From contig NZ_CP011803.1 in NCBI RefSeq assembly GCF_001038625.1, positions 4,960,001 to 5,024,000 of the forward strand: a DNA stretch of 64,000 bases. The letters are read 5' to 3'. Position numbers and translations under genes: made by a program. The notes under the pieces were generated by a model. The model did not search any database. It was not told where the DNA came from and worked only from the letters and a program-made list of their open reading frames with translations. Below, one piece after another: positions 26,301 to 34,561 of the stretch; the stretch's first letter is position 1, and each line of letters opens with the position of its first letter. The stretch comes from Clostridium carboxidivorans P7 (GTDB lineage: Bacteria; Bacillota; Clostridia; Clostridiales; Clostridiaceae).

Positions 26301-27521
26301 TTTACAAGAGCAATAAGCTCAATTACTGATTCAGATGTTACATTTGGTGGAGTAGTACCAAGCAGTCACTCTTTAAGTGGTGATACAGTAACATTTAAAT
26401 TTGATAAGAACCAAAAAGCTACTGCTGCTGATTTAGCTAAAGCTGCTGCAGCAAATCCAGGTTCAAGCATAGTTAAAGCTGATGGTATACACTATGCTAA
26501 TGGCTTAGTAAATAAAACTCCAACTAAGATTGAGCTTGTAAAAGCACAAGGAAATGGCTTGAAATTTGATGTAACTGCTACTTCTACTAATACATCAGAT
26601 GAAACAGGAGCTAAATTGTGCGTAGGCGAAGATGGAGCTAAATTAACACTTACTGATAGCCAAGCTAAAGTATACAACAACGATGCTCGTCCAAGAACTA
26701 CTTGCTACGATGACGATACAGCAGATTTCTGGACAGCAACAAAAGATAATAATGGTGGAAAAGTATATGTTACATTTGATACTCCACTTGACAATAGTAA
26801 TACTGATGCAGACAGCTTTGTATTCATGGGACTTAACGGAACACAAATTAAAGCTGACAGTGCAACAATCAGCGGAAACACTGTTATATTCAACTTCAAG
26901 AATGATAAAAACTACGCAACAGCATTTAGTGGTAGCTTAGATATACATGCTCAATCTACAGCAGGATTTATGGCTCAAAGAGATGTTAATGGCGAAAAAT
27001 CTGTATACAAAGCATCTTCTGATGATACAGATACTAAGACTATCAGCGTAACTGACAATACTACTACACAACAAGCAACAATTGAACAAGCTGGAACAGC
27101 AATAGTTGGAAAAACAGTAGTAGTTGCATCATTAGCAACAGGATTAGATCCTGCTCAATATGATATAACAGTAAATGGAACAAAATTAACTTATAGTGCT
27201 ACATCAGGAAAATACACTGCAACAATTGACGGAACTTTCACTGTAGCAGATTTACAAGCTAAAACTGTAGTAACTAAAATAGAAACACCAACTCCAGGTA
27301 CAATGCCAGCAGCAACAGTTGAACAAGCTGGAACAGCAATAGTTGGAAAAACAGTAGCAGTTGTATCATTACCAGCAGGTACTGATTGCACTAAATACGT
27401 TGTAACAGTAAACGGAACAGCATTAACTTATAATGCTACATCAGGAAAGTTCACTGGAACAGTTGATGGAACTTTCACTATAGCAGATTTACAAGCTAAA
27501 ACTGTAGTATCAGCAAAATAG
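23376..27521 (+). CDS. Major S-layer-like protein: CWB2 anchor, repeated beta domains, two C-terminal modules
   Basis: The protein has 1381 residues. A signal peptide (to about VQAAQ) is followed by three CWB2 repeats (about 33-335), then a series of Ig-like/SLAP-type beta domains with recurring openings such as VKSVEVVSLNQIKVSFN and VSKIEVIDSETVRVKFS (about 345-1225). Two copies of a roughly 70-residue module end the protein (ATIEQAGTAIVGKTVVVASL and ATVEQAGTAIVGKTVAVVSL starts; DNA 27077-27288 and 27308-27518). Codon use has more C-ending codons (AAC, ATC, TAC) than neighbouring genes, as in highly expressed genes. With its stacked promoters this is the best candidate for the main S-layer protein. 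Close relatives lie at 43005 and 51013. Confidence 0.9.
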   Translation: MSKKSTKALASATLMSLVLTTALSAGPVQAAQGKVTRTSGTDRYATAASVAKENWKDGSQDVVLVSGEGYADAVSASALAKKLNAPILLTSKDALSSDTQDALNQLKPKNVYVVGGEGSISTAVRDELKKNNYSLVELGGSNRYETNAKVAQKLVDLGVKADEVIMVGGEGFSDALSVAPVAAAKGQILLLGLNNADYMKSVVDFVKNNNSKVTVVGTENVINSSIYNQVNATSRVNGGSDRFDTNLKVLSSFKDTLKMDKLYVASAQENSRDDGYADALVASALAGKVAAPLVLTDKDGSTATSNAIKYIKDNATTKTDLNVIGGTGVVSQNVEDQINKAVSPDNPVTDATVKSVEVVSLNQIKVSFNTKIDTDSAEDVTNYKIDGTQLTQTKADGSDPSVAVDENSAVAKSTDDDTAVLITLAKPRKQSDSVTFTVKKAVLDADKNNTVASTDQPLTFKDTENPTLKNVNVEGNSQLTVEFSEAVNMKTLDSLKDKFKIDGKSISNYGINSTYSELKDHITVSSSIATPATWANKVMFYFDSQLEPGNHTLTISTGDGNTTGNVGTLSDAGGFSFQEQDKAFTVDTMSTAPVPTKVEETKSGEIHITFDRSMDVQTVKNTGNYKVNGKSLADINGAYIKTDNDDKLIKLKHVSDGTIKTGANTLDISDDVKDAFGNTVPKDTRKSFDDVKDETKPTVSKIEVIDSETVRVKFSKDVDYQYAHNLSNYTLKDDKGIDITSHIKGVYSTVGESDTGNTDTYNIKLWKFKATMEQAKGIAVQPGDESEDWRLTSNKYNLTIKNIRDTASTPNVMEDYAYTINDAADTIAPKGTGIYAKMRGTGDKDKVVVYFSESMDASTLTNKDNYQFINGEGDSKSLPADTNITTGGDNKSAILEFPSSYHVKTGGKITTGTTNDVSAVTVFNVKDTSGNKLDGTAYNNDNRIDEAKAGATVKDNTIRTFYDTDDAGDLKIAVQFTRAISSITDSDVTFGGVVPSSHSLSGDTVTFKFDKNQKATAADLAKAAAANPGSSIVKADGIHYANGLVNKTPTKIELVKAQGNGLKFDVTATSTNTSDETGAKLCVGEDGAKLTLTDSQAKVYNNDARPRTTCYDDDTADFWTATKDNNGGKVYVTFDTPLDNSNTDADSFVFMGLNGTQIKADSATISGNTVIFNFKNDKNYATAFSGSLDIHAQSTAGFMAQRDVNGEKSVYKASSDDTDTKTISVTDNTTTQQATIEQAGTAIVGKTVVVASLATGLDPAQYDITVNGTKLTYSATSGKYTATIDGTFTVADLQAKTVVTKIETPTPGTMPAATVEQAGTAIVGKTVAVVSLPAGTDCTKYVVTVNGTALTYNATSGKFTGTVDGTFTIADLQAKTVVSAK

Positions 27522-27533
27522 TTTGTTAAAATT

Positions 27534-27568
27534 AAATAGATAAGGGGTATCTTCCCTTATCTATTTTA
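27534..27568 (+). terminator. Terminator after the S-layer-like gene
   Basis: Stem AAATAGATAAGGG/CCCTTATCTATTT around a short loop, followed by TTAT. It is 12 bases after the stop codon. Confidence 0.8.
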
Positions 27569-27636
27569 TAAAAATACAGTTAGTGTATACGTCAGAATAA
27601 TACTTAAATAATTGTTCTGAAAGGAATTATGTGAAT

Positions 27637-28308
27637 ATGAGTAAAAGAAAATGTTTTGCTTTAATGTCAAGCTTAGCTATGTCATTGATAATATCTGCTG
27701 CAACATTTACTAATGTTCATGCAGCTGTTAAATCATATATTGCTAGTGATGCATCTGGAAGAATTATTAGTTTTAATTTGGATGATTTATTAGCAGATTA
27801 TACTAATAGTTTAATAGAACAGCCATCACCTATGTTTGACGAATATAAAAAAGATTCATCTAATCTTATAGCTTTTGAAGATAGTATAAAAGGTTATGTT
27901 TCATATGATTTTGTTATGGATGCATATGCCAATGCATTAGTTGCAGGTACTCCATTTAATATGGATGCTGTTACTGAAAATGCAACTTCTTCAGATATTA
28001 AAAATGTTTTAGTAGGCTATAAATGGGAAAACGGATCAATAGTTCCAACAGTAAAAGCAACAGTTGAAAAAGCAGGAACGGATATAGCGGGAAAGACAGC
28101 AGTAGTTGCCTCTTTACCAGCAAATGTTGATGCAACTAAGTATAAGTTGACCATAGATGGACAAACATTAACCTATGATGCTTCAACAAACAAGTTTACT
28201 GTAACACTTGATGGTACTTTTACTATACAGGATTTACAGAGCAAAATAATGATTAATTCAAATGATGAAAGCAGTTCAGATAGTTTTGGACTGGACAACG
28301 TTTATTAA
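27637..28308 (+). CDS. Exported protein: DASGR-type N-terminal domain plus one C-terminal 70-residue module
   Basis: The protein has 223 residues. The start may be ATG 27637 or GTG 27631; AAAGGA lies 11 or 5 bases upstream. A signal peptide (to about VHAA) is followed by an about 115-residue domain (SYIASDASGRIISFNLDDLL, SPMFDEYKKDSSNLIAFED) that closely matches the N-terminus of the next gene product. The C-terminal part is one copy of the TVEKAGTDIAGKTAVVASL module that ends the S-layer-like protein before it. No CWB2, SLH or LPxTG signal is present. It may associate with the surface layer through the shared modules; that is inference. Confidence 0.8.
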   Translation: MSKRKCFALMSSLAMSLIISAATFTNVHAAVKSYIASDASGRIISFNLDDLLADYTNSLIEQPSPMFDEYKKDSSNLIAFEDSIKGYVSYDFVMDAYANALVAGTPFNMDAVTENATSSDIKNVLVGYKWENGSIVPTVKATVEKAGTDIAGKTAVVASLPANVDATKYKLTIDGQTLTYDASTNKFTVTLDGTFTIQDLQSKIMINSNDESSSDSFGLDNVY

Positions 28309-28340
28309 AATAATAACATTTTGAAAGGAATGGTATAAGA

Positions 28341-31130
28341 ATGAATAAAAATAAAAAATACTTTTCAGTTTTATCAAGTGCAGCACTAGGAGTATTAATA
28401 GCTTCTGCAGTAAGCAGCACTGCTTCAGCAAAAGTTACAGATTATGTTGCTAAAGATGCATCAGGTAGAACTATTAGTTTTAATTTAGATGCTTTATTAA
28501 AAGATTACGAAAATAAATTCTCAACTGGAACATCACCTATGTTTGATGAATATATGAAAGATGCTGCTAATCTAGTAGCTTTCAAAGATGATAAAACAGG
28601 TTTAGTTTCAGCTAAGACAGTTCTTGATGCATATACAGATGCTGTTATAAAAGATGGCGGAAAAACATTTGTTTTAGATACTGTAACTGAAGCTGCAAAA
28701 GATGCAGATCTTGCAAAGGATGTTACTATAGGATATGAATGTAAAGCAGACGGAACAGTTGATGCAGTTACTCCAGTAGATCCTTCTAAAGTTGTAAAAT
28801 CTGTAAGTGCTATTACTGCTACAACTAATGCAGGAACAGTAGCTACATTACCATCAACTGTAAGTGTAACTTTAGGTGACGGAACAACTAAGGATGTAGC
28901 AATAACTTGGAGTGCAGCAGCAACAACTGCTTCAACATATGCTACAACTGGAACAGTAACTGTAAGTGGAACACTTGCTGATTATAATAACTATGCAGTA
29001 AGTGCTACAGTAACTGTTAATGGAGTTTTAGGGGTTCAGTCAGTTACTCCTATTAATGCTAGTCAGTTAGTAGTAACATTTAATCAAGCTGTAGATAAAA
29101 CAACTGCTGAAAACCCTGGAAGTTATACTATTAATGGAGTAGCAGGTGATGCTGCTGCTAGTGCTAATACATTAATTCCTACTGCTGGTCTTATTGGTGG
29201 TGCTAAACTTCAAGCTGATGAAAAGACAGTTATACTTACATTAAATCAAACAAATGTTGTATATGCTAAGAATAAAGCATTAGCTGTTGTTGTAAATGGA
29301 GTTCAAGGAAAGAATGACTCTAGCAAAGTTGTAAGCAATTATGCTTCATCTGTTATATTAAATGATACAGTTGCTCCAACAATTGCATCTGTAACATCTA
29401 AAGCTATAACAACAACTACAGTTGTTAAAGTTAAATTCTCAGAGCCAGTAAAATTAGATGCTAGTGCTGTTTATAAGATAAATGGTGAAGCAGCAACTCC
29501 AGCAGCAGATACAGACGATTTATATACTGTAGACTTAACTACTACTACACCTTTAATAGCAGGACAAAGTTATACATTAGATATATATAACATTCCTGAT
29601 ACAGCTGATACAATACTTTCTGTAGCAAAATCAAATAAAGTAACTGCTACTCAATCATTTACTGTAGCAAAACAAGATTCAACAAAAGGATTACAGTCAG
29701 CAACTGTTTCAGATGACAATAAAATTGTTCTAATGTTTGCTGATGATATGGATAAAACTTCAGTTGAAGCTGTTGGTAATATAAAATTACTTGATGAAAA
29801 AGGAACTGCTTTGACTGCAGGAACTGATTTTGCAGTAGCACAAGATTCTAAAGATAAAAAGAAAGCTACATTAACAATAGATAATAGTAGTGCTGATTTA
29901 TATAAAGATGTTAATACTCGTAAGTTAACTCTTATAGTTACAGATGCTGTTAAAGATTCATTAGGAAATAAGGCTCCAGTTGTAAATCAAGCAGTAACCT
30001 TAACAAAGGATACTGTTGCTCCAAAAGCAACTAGTGCTCGTGTACTTAAGAATGCTGCTGGGGATGTTACTGGATTTGAAGTAACATATGATGCAAATTT
30101 AAAAGTATCAACACCTATAACAACAGCAATTCGTGCAATTAATGCAAGTGGTAAAGAAATTACAACAGGATTAGGATTAGGAACTTCTACAGGTGCTGTT
30201 GTTGCTACTGATCAGAATAAACTAACAGTTTCATTCACTGCAGTAACAATGACTAGTGATATAAGTGGACAAATTAAGCTTATACTTCCAGAAATAGCTA
30301 CTTTAGTTGATGATTCAACTCAAGCTAATAAAGCTGTAGCAACTACACTTAATGTTGATCTTGGTGCAAGTGATTCAACTGGACTAAAAGCAGCAATAGC
30401 AAATGGTGTTGGAGATAACAAATATACAGTTACTTTCAACAAAGCTGTTGATGCAAGTAGTGCAATAAACACACAAAATTACAAATTGAATGGTGTTGTT
30501 ATTCCAACAACTTCAGTTGTAACATATGATCCTTCAACTAAAATAGCAACAATAGAAGTACCTGCTTCATTTGCTACAAAAGATGATACTAGTGCAATGT
30601 TAACAGTATCAAGTGTTAAATCATATGATGGAACAGAAGCATTAGCTGCAACAGCTGGAAAAGTAACTTTAGTAGATAAAGTTGCACCAGTGTTAAGTTC
30701 AGCGGTTCTTAATGCTGATAATACTTTAACTATAACATTTGATGAAAAACTAGGAACTGCACCAGTAATTGGCGATTTAGATATTAAGGTTAATGGTACA
30801 ACAATTACTGTAGCAGGAACACCAGCTATAGCAGTAACTGCAGGCGTAGGTTCAGATGCTGGTAAGTATACAATAAATCTTAATGGTTTAATAAAATACG
30901 ATGGAACTTCAAAGACTTACCTTGATCTTAATGCTGATGGTACAGTTGATCCTACTGAACCAGTATTTGCTACATCAGATATTACTACTAAAGCAGATAA
31001 CTTATTAAAGAATAATGCTTTAGTTACTAGCATTACTGTAGGAACAAAAGCAACAGGTGCATTAACAGCTGCTGATGCTGCTTCAACTCCTAATAAGGCT
31101 AAAAATGGTGTCGTTATTACAGTTAAATAA
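28341..31130 (+). CDS. Large exported Ig-like surface protein with DASGR-type N-terminal domain
   Basis: The protein has 929 residues. Signal peptide to about TASAK, then the DASGR domain (VTDYVAKDASGRTISFNLDAL) shared with the preceding gene, a Big_4-like Ig domain (about 155-230: LPSTVSVTLGDGTTKDVAITW), and a chain of S-layer-type beta domains to the end (each opening with a pattern like VQSVTPINASQLVVTF). There is no recognised wall anchor, so the DASGR domain may be the attachment part. AAAGGAATGG precedes the ATG. It lies 32 bases after the previous stop and may be co-transcribed with it. A family B repeat begins one base after its stop codon. Confidence 0.85.
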   Translation: MNKNKKYFSVLSSAALGVLIASAVSSTASAKVTDYVAKDASGRTISFNLDALLKDYENKFSTGTSPMFDEYMKDAANLVAFKDDKTGLVSAKTVLDAYTDAVIKDGGKTFVLDTVTEAAKDADLAKDVTIGYECKADGTVDAVTPVDPSKVVKSVSAITATTNAGTVATLPSTVSVTLGDGTTKDVAITWSAAATTASTYATTGTVTVSGTLADYNNYAVSATVTVNGVLGVQSVTPINASQLVVTFNQAVDKTTAENPGSYTINGVAGDAAASANTLIPTAGLIGGAKLQADEKTVILTLNQTNVVYAKNKALAVVVNGVQGKNDSSKVVSNYASSVILNDTVAPTIASVTSKAITTTTVVKVKFSEPVKLDASAVYKINGEAATPAADTDDLYTVDLTTTTPLIAGQSYTLDIYNIPDTADTILSVAKSNKVTATQSFTVAKQDSTKGLQSATVSDDNKIVLMFADDMDKTSVEAVGNIKLLDEKGTALTAGTDFAVAQDSKDKKKATLTIDNSSADLYKDVNTRKLTLIVTDAVKDSLGNKAPVVNQAVTLTKDTVAPKATSARVLKNAAGDVTGFEVTYDANLKVSTPITTAIRAINASGKEITTGLGLGTSTGAVVATDQNKLTVSFTAVTMTSDISGQIKLILPEIATLVDDSTQANKAVATTLNVDLGASDSTGLKAAIANGVGDNKYTVTFNKAVDASSAINTQNYKLNGVVIPTTSVVTYDPSTKIATIEVPASFATKDDTSAMLTVSSVKSYDGTEALAATAGKVTLVDKVAPVLSSAVLNADNTLTITFDEKLGTAPVIGDLDIKVNGTTITVAGTPAIAVTAGVGSDAGKYTINLNGLIKYDGTSKTYLDLNADGTVDPTEPVFATSDITTKADNLLKNNALVTSITVGTKATGALTAADAASTPNKAKNGVVITVK

Positions 31131-31131
31131 T

Positions 31132-31409
31132 AAGCTCAACCTTTCAGGTCTCGTAAAGACCCCAGGGGTGTAAAATTTTCCAGTGACAAGCTGTGAAAAT
31201 AAGAAGGTGTAAATAAAACCAAAAGAGAGGAGGAAGGGAAGTACAACCTTCCTTCTCCCATTTAAATAGATGAACGGATAAAATTGTACTAACATATCTA
31301 AAGATATCTTTAAGTCATGAGAATAGTCAGGTCATATTCTGATTGAAAAACTAAATAATCAAATCAAAATTCAGAGTATCTTTAGGGATACTCTTCTATT
31401 CTTTTTTGG
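31132..31409 (+). repeat. Family B repeat, copy 1 (long form)
   Basis: The core (about 62 bases) holds the hairpin GGTCT-CGTAA-AGACC, CCCCAGGGG and TGTAAAATTTTCC. It is followed by a 220-base tail with a GGAAGG/CCTTCC hairpin and ends in a terminator-like AGAGTATC/GATACTCT stem with a T-run. It starts one base after the stop codon of the surface-protein gene. Confidence 0.9.
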
Positions 31410-31455
31410 GTAAATAGTAAGTTTACTACGTTTCACACAGGCTGCTGGGGATTTT

Positions 31456-31493
31456 GGTCTCGCAAAGACCCCAGGGGTGTAAAATTTTCCAGT
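31456..31493 (+). repeat. Family B repeat, copy 2 (core fragment)
   Basis: Lacks the first part of the core; begins at GGTCTCGCAAAGACC and runs through CCAGTAGCAAG, directly abutting copy 3. Confidence 0.85.
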
Positions 31494-31494
31494 A

Positions 31495-31559
31495 GCAAGC
31501 TCAACCTTTCAGGTCTTGCAAAGACCCCAGAGGTGTAAAATTTTCCAGTGACAAGCTGA
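31495..31559 (+). repeat. Family B repeat, copy 3 (core only)
   Basis: Complete core with the hairpin loop changed to TGCAA (GGTCTTGCAAAGACC). It is followed by a short piece of tail and then copy 4, so three cores lie in tandem in about 200 bases. Confidence 0.88.
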
Positions 31560-31592
31560 GAAAAGAGAACAGATAAATAAAACCCAAAGAGT

Positions 31593-31870
31593 AGCAAGCT
31601 TAACCTTTCAGGTCTCGCAAAGACCCCAGGGGTGTAAAATTTTCCAGTGACAAGCTGTGAAAATAAGAAGGTCTAAATAAAATCAAAAGAGAGGAGGAAG
31701 GGAAGTACAACCTTCCTTCTCCCATTTAAATAAAAGAAGGTCTAAATTGTACTAACATATCTAAAAATATCTTTAAGTCATAAAAAGAGTTATGTCATAT
31801 TCTGATTGAAAAACTAAATAATCAAATCAAAATTGAGAGTATCTTTAGGGATACTCTTCTATTCTTTTTT
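31593..31870 (+). repeat. Family B repeat, copy 4 (long form)
   Basis: Core plus full tail, closely matching copy 1 across about 280 bases, including both tail hairpins and the final T-run. It closes the gene-free stretch 31131-32014, which otherwise holds only AT-rich DNA before the DUF4160 gene. Confidence 0.9.
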
Positions 31871-32014
31871 GATGAATAAATCTCTATTTAGCGAAATTAT
31901 TGAAGTTTACAACAACTAATGTTAAAATGAATCTATCAAGATATTGATAAAAAATCTTATTAAAAGAATGAATAGAGTTATAATTGATAAGATTGTGTTT
32001 AGAGAGGATTTAAT

Positions 32015-32275
32015 ATGCCAACGATATGTATGTTTAGAGGAATAAAAATTTACATTAATTATAAAGATCATCTTCCACCACATTTTCATGCCGAATATGG
32101 AGAATATGATTGTTGCATTACTATTGAGGATATAGAATTACTTACTGGATCTATGCCTAATAAACAGCTTAAAATGTTATTTGGATGGGCTGCTTTACAT
32201 CAAGAAGAGTTAAAAGAAGAGTGGTATCTTGCTCAATTACAGAAAGAGTTGTTTGCAATAGAACCTTTGAAATAG
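32015..32275 (+). CDS. DUF4160 protein, first pair
   Basis: The protein has 86 residues. The family opening is clear: MPTICMFRGIKIYINYKDHLPPHFHAEYGEYDC, with the DHLPPHFHAEYG motif rich in histidine. DUF4160 (PF13711) genes are often next to DUF2442 genes, as here (19 bases apart), and the pairs have the size and organisation of toxin-antitoxin modules. No activity is known to me. GAGAGGA precedes the ATG. A second, more diverged pair lies at 34011-34561. Confidence 0.85.
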   Translation: MPTICMFRGIKIYINYKDHLPPHFHAEYGEYDCCITIEDIELLTGSMPNKQLKMLFGWAALHQEELKEEWYLAQLQKELFAIEPLK

Positions 32276-32294
32276 AATTTTGGAGGTGAATGAT

Positions 32295-32627
32295 TTGGAA
32301 TCAAATTTAATTCCTGATAAAGTTAAGGAATACTTTATCAAAGGGCCTAGGAAGATTAAAAATATAATCCCAAATGATGATTATACTCTAACGATAGTAT
32401 TTGATAATGAAGAAATAAGGCTATACGATATGTCTAATAGCTTATTTGGAGTATTTGAAGTACTAAAGGATATAGATAGATTTAAACAAGTATTTATAGA
32501 TGAGTCAGGAAATATTGCTTGGGATATAGATAAAAATGTTGATTCAACTATTGTATGGAATAATAGAATTGACATATGCAGGGATTCGGCATATATGGAT
32601 TCTGTACAAAAGACCCCAGGGGTGTAA
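32295..32627 (+). CDS. DUF2442 protein, first pair, C-terminus supplied by a repeat
   Basis: The protein has 110 residues from TTG 32295, which lies 8 bases after GGAGG; an earlier TTG at 32280 has no ribosome site. The DUF2442 pattern (PF10387) is seen in KIKNIIPNDDYTLTIVFDNEEIRLYDM (in part) and WDIDKNVDSTIVWNNRIDIC. The natural end should be near YMDS. The last residues, VQKTPGV and the stop, come from family B copy 5, which joins the gene here. It pairs with the DUF4160 gene upstream. Confidence 0.82.
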   Translation: MESNLIPDKVKEYFIKGPRKIKNIIPNDDYTLTIVFDNEEIRLYDMSNSLFGVFEVLKDIDRFKQVFIDESGNIAWDIDKNVDSTIVWNNRIDICRDSAYMDSVQKTPGV

Positions 32628-32862
32628 AATTTTCCAGTGACAAGCTGTAAAAAATGAGAAGGTCTAAATAAAATCAAAAGAGAGGAGGAAGGGAAGTACA
32701 ACCTTCCTTCTCCCATTTAAATAAATGAAGGTCTAAAATTGTACTAACATATCTAAAAATATCTTTAAGTCATGAAAATAGTCAGGTCACATTCTGATTG
32801 AAAAACTAGATAATCAAATCAAAACTAAGAGTATATTTAGGGGTACTCTTCTATTCTTTTTT
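32607..32862 (+). repeat. Family B repeat, copy 5 (5'-truncated core, full tail)
   Basis: The first half of the core is missing; the repeat starts at CAAAAGACCCCAGGGG inside the DUF2442 reading frame and provides its stop codon. The tail and final stem are intact with changes (AGAGTATA...GTACTCT). Confidence 0.88.
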
Positions 32863-32927
32863 GGTAAATAAATGGTCATTTAGCGAAGTTAGAAATGTAC
32901 TTGAAATAGAATTAAATTGATGTTAAT

Positions 32928-33208
32928 AGCAAGCTCAACCTTTTAGGTCTCGCAAAGACCCCAGGGGTGCAAAATTTTCCAGTGACAAGCTGTGAAAAAT
33001 GAGAACGGATAAATAAAACCAAAAGAGAGGAGGAAGGGAAGTACAACCTTCCTTCTCCCATTTAAATAAAAGAAGGTCTAATTGTACTAACATATCTAAA
33101 AATATCTTTAAGTCATAAAAATAGTCAGGGTTACATACTGATTGAAAAACTAAATAATCAGATCAAAACTGAGATTATCTTTAGGGATACGCTTCTATTC
33201 TTTTTTTA
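32928..33208 (+). repeat. Family B repeat, copy 6 (long form)
   Basis: Complete core and tail; the final stem is decayed on one side (GAGATTATC/GATACGCTTC). Between this and copy 5 there is no gene. The 120 bases after it hold the start region of the coiled-coil gene. Confidence 0.88.
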
Positions 33209-33327
33209 TAAATAAATAGTTAATTATCGACGTTGCATTTTAAAGTTGAAACTAGAATAGGGAAATGTTAAAATATAAATGAAATATAGATATGATAAAA
33301 CAAATAGATGACAGGGAGTTGTTATTC

Positions 33328-33588
33328 TTGGAAAATAAAATATTAGAATTACTTAATCAATTAGTAGATGGTCAAGATAAAACAAACGATAAATTAGATA
33401 GAATAGAAAAAAAGATAGATTCTGTAATCGAACAAACAGCTGATTTAACAGAATTTAGAACTGAAACCAAAGATAAACTAGAAAGTATTGACAGTGAAAT
33501 TAAATCTATAAGAAAAGATTTAAATGCTGTAGAGATAGTAACATCTAAGAATTGGAATGACATAGCAACACTAAAAGCTGTAAAATAG
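33328..33588 (+). CDS. Small coiled-coil protein of unknown function
   Basis: The protein has 86 residues from TTG 33328, preceded by GGGAG at 9 bases; ATG 33292 lacks a ribosome site. The sequence is heptad-patterned throughout (LENKILELLNQLVDGQ, DKLDRIEKKIDSVIEQ, LESIDSEIKSIRKDLNAVE), so it should form a helical dimer or higher assembly. It has no signal peptide or membrane segment. Similar short proteins occur in clostridia without known function. It is flanked by family B copies 6 and 7 and has its own terminator. Confidence 0.68.
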   Translation: MENKILELLNQLVDGQDKTNDKLDRIEKKIDSVIEQTADLTEFRTETKDKLESIDSEIKSIRKDLNAVEIVTSKNWNDIATLKAVK

Positions 33589-33591
33589 TAA

Positions 33592-33620
33592 AGAATCGTC
33601 GGATGTGGCGGTTCTTTTTT
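33592..33620 (+). terminator. Terminator after the coiled-coil gene
   Basis: AGAATCG/CGGTTCT stem (one G-T pair) followed by six T. Family B copy 7 begins immediately after the T-run. Confidence 0.75.
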
Positions 33621-33897
33621 AGCAAGATCAACCTTTCAGGTCTCGCAAAGACCCCAGGGATGTAAAATTTTCCAGTGACAAGCTGAGAAAATAGAAGGTC
33701 AAAATAAAACCAAAAGAGAGGAGGAAGGGAAGTACAACCTTCCTCCTCCCATTTAAATAAAAGAAGGTCTAAATTGTACTAACATATCTAAAAATATCTT
33801 TAAGTCATAAAAATAGTCAGGTCACATACTGATTGAAAAACTAAATAATAAAATCAAAACAGAGAGTATCTTTAGGGGTACTATTCTATTCCTTTTC
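33621..33897 (+). repeat. Family B repeat, copy 7 (long form)
   Basis: The core is complete with CAGGGATG in place of CAGGGGTG. The tail hairpin is perfect here (GAGGAGGAAGG/CCTTCCTCCTC), where other copies have a mismatch. It begins exactly at the end of a terminator T-run. Confidence 0.9.
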
Positions 33898-34010
33898 GGG
33901 TGAATAAATGTCCATTTAGCGAAATTAGATAATAATAATAAATAGAAAATCATTAGTGAAATTAATTATGAAATTGGATATAATATAGTCAAAAGGAAGG
34001 TGAAAAATTA

Positions 34011-34280
34011 ATGGCAATATTATCAATGTTTTATGGAATAATTATTTCTATGTATTATATGGACAACAAACAACATCATGTACCACATATTCATGTAACA
34101 TATCAAGGACAAGATGCTGTTATTTCAATACCAGAAGGGGAATTACTTGAAGGTGATATTAAATCTAATAAGATGAAACTTATACAAGCTTGGATAGAGA
34201 TTCATAATGATGAACTTATGGCAAACTGGGAATTAGCTCTTAAAGGTGAGAACATTTATAAGATAGATCCATTAAAGTAG
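34011..34280 (+). CDS. DUF4160 protein, second pair
   Basis: The protein has 89 residues: MAILSMFYGIIISMYYMDNKQHHVPHIHVTYQGQDAVISI in overlapping parts, with the histidine-rich VPHIHVTYQG matching the PPHFHAEYG motif of the first pair. AAGGAAGGTG precedes the ATG. It lies 11 bases before its DUF2442 partner. The two pairs are clearly related but far from identical, so they are old paralogues or separate acquisitions rather than a recent tandem duplication. Confidence 0.85.
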   Translation: MAILSMFYGIIISMYYMDNKQHHVPHIHVTYQGQDAVISIPEGELLEGDIKSNKMKLIQAWIEIHNDELMANWELALKGENIYKIDPLK

Positions 34281-34291
34281 GAGGTGTAGTT

Positions 34292-34561
34292 ATGAATCCT
34301 AGAGTAAAAAGTGTAGTTCCAAATAAGGATTTTACACTTACAGTAACATTTACAAATGGAGAAATAGGTGTATTAGATATGAAACCTTATCTTGAAATAG
34401 GTATATTTAAAGAATTGAAGAATTGGAGTTTATTTAGTACAGTTAAACCTTTTATGGGTACGGTTCAATGGATACATGATCAAGACTTATGTCCTGATAC
34501 AGTATATTTGGAAAGTAGCAAGCTCAACCTTTCAGGTCTCGCAAAGACCCCAGGGGTGTAA
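34292..34561 (+). CDS. DUF2442 protein, second pair, C-terminus supplied by a repeat
   Basis: The protein has 89 residues. ATG 34292 follows AGGAGGTG. The DUF2442 pattern is clear (VKSVVPNKDFTLTVTFTNGE, VQWIHDQDLCPDTVYLES). From residue 76 the sequence SKLNLSGLAKTPGV is encoded entirely by family B copy 8, including the stop codon. The native protein therefore ended at or just after YLES. The tail is short and polar and may not harm folding. It pairs with the DUF4160 gene. Confidence 0.85.
   Translation: MNPRVKSVVPNKDFTLTVTFTNGEIGVLDMKPYLEIGIFKELKNWSLFSTVKPFMGTVQWIHDQDLCPDTVYLESSKLNLSGLAKTPGV

Noticed and set aside
31456..31658. Three tandem family B cores look like the start of a CRISPR array
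   Set aside because: Units are long (about 62 bases), unevenly spaced, one directly abuts the next, and there are no equal-length unique spacers or cas genes.
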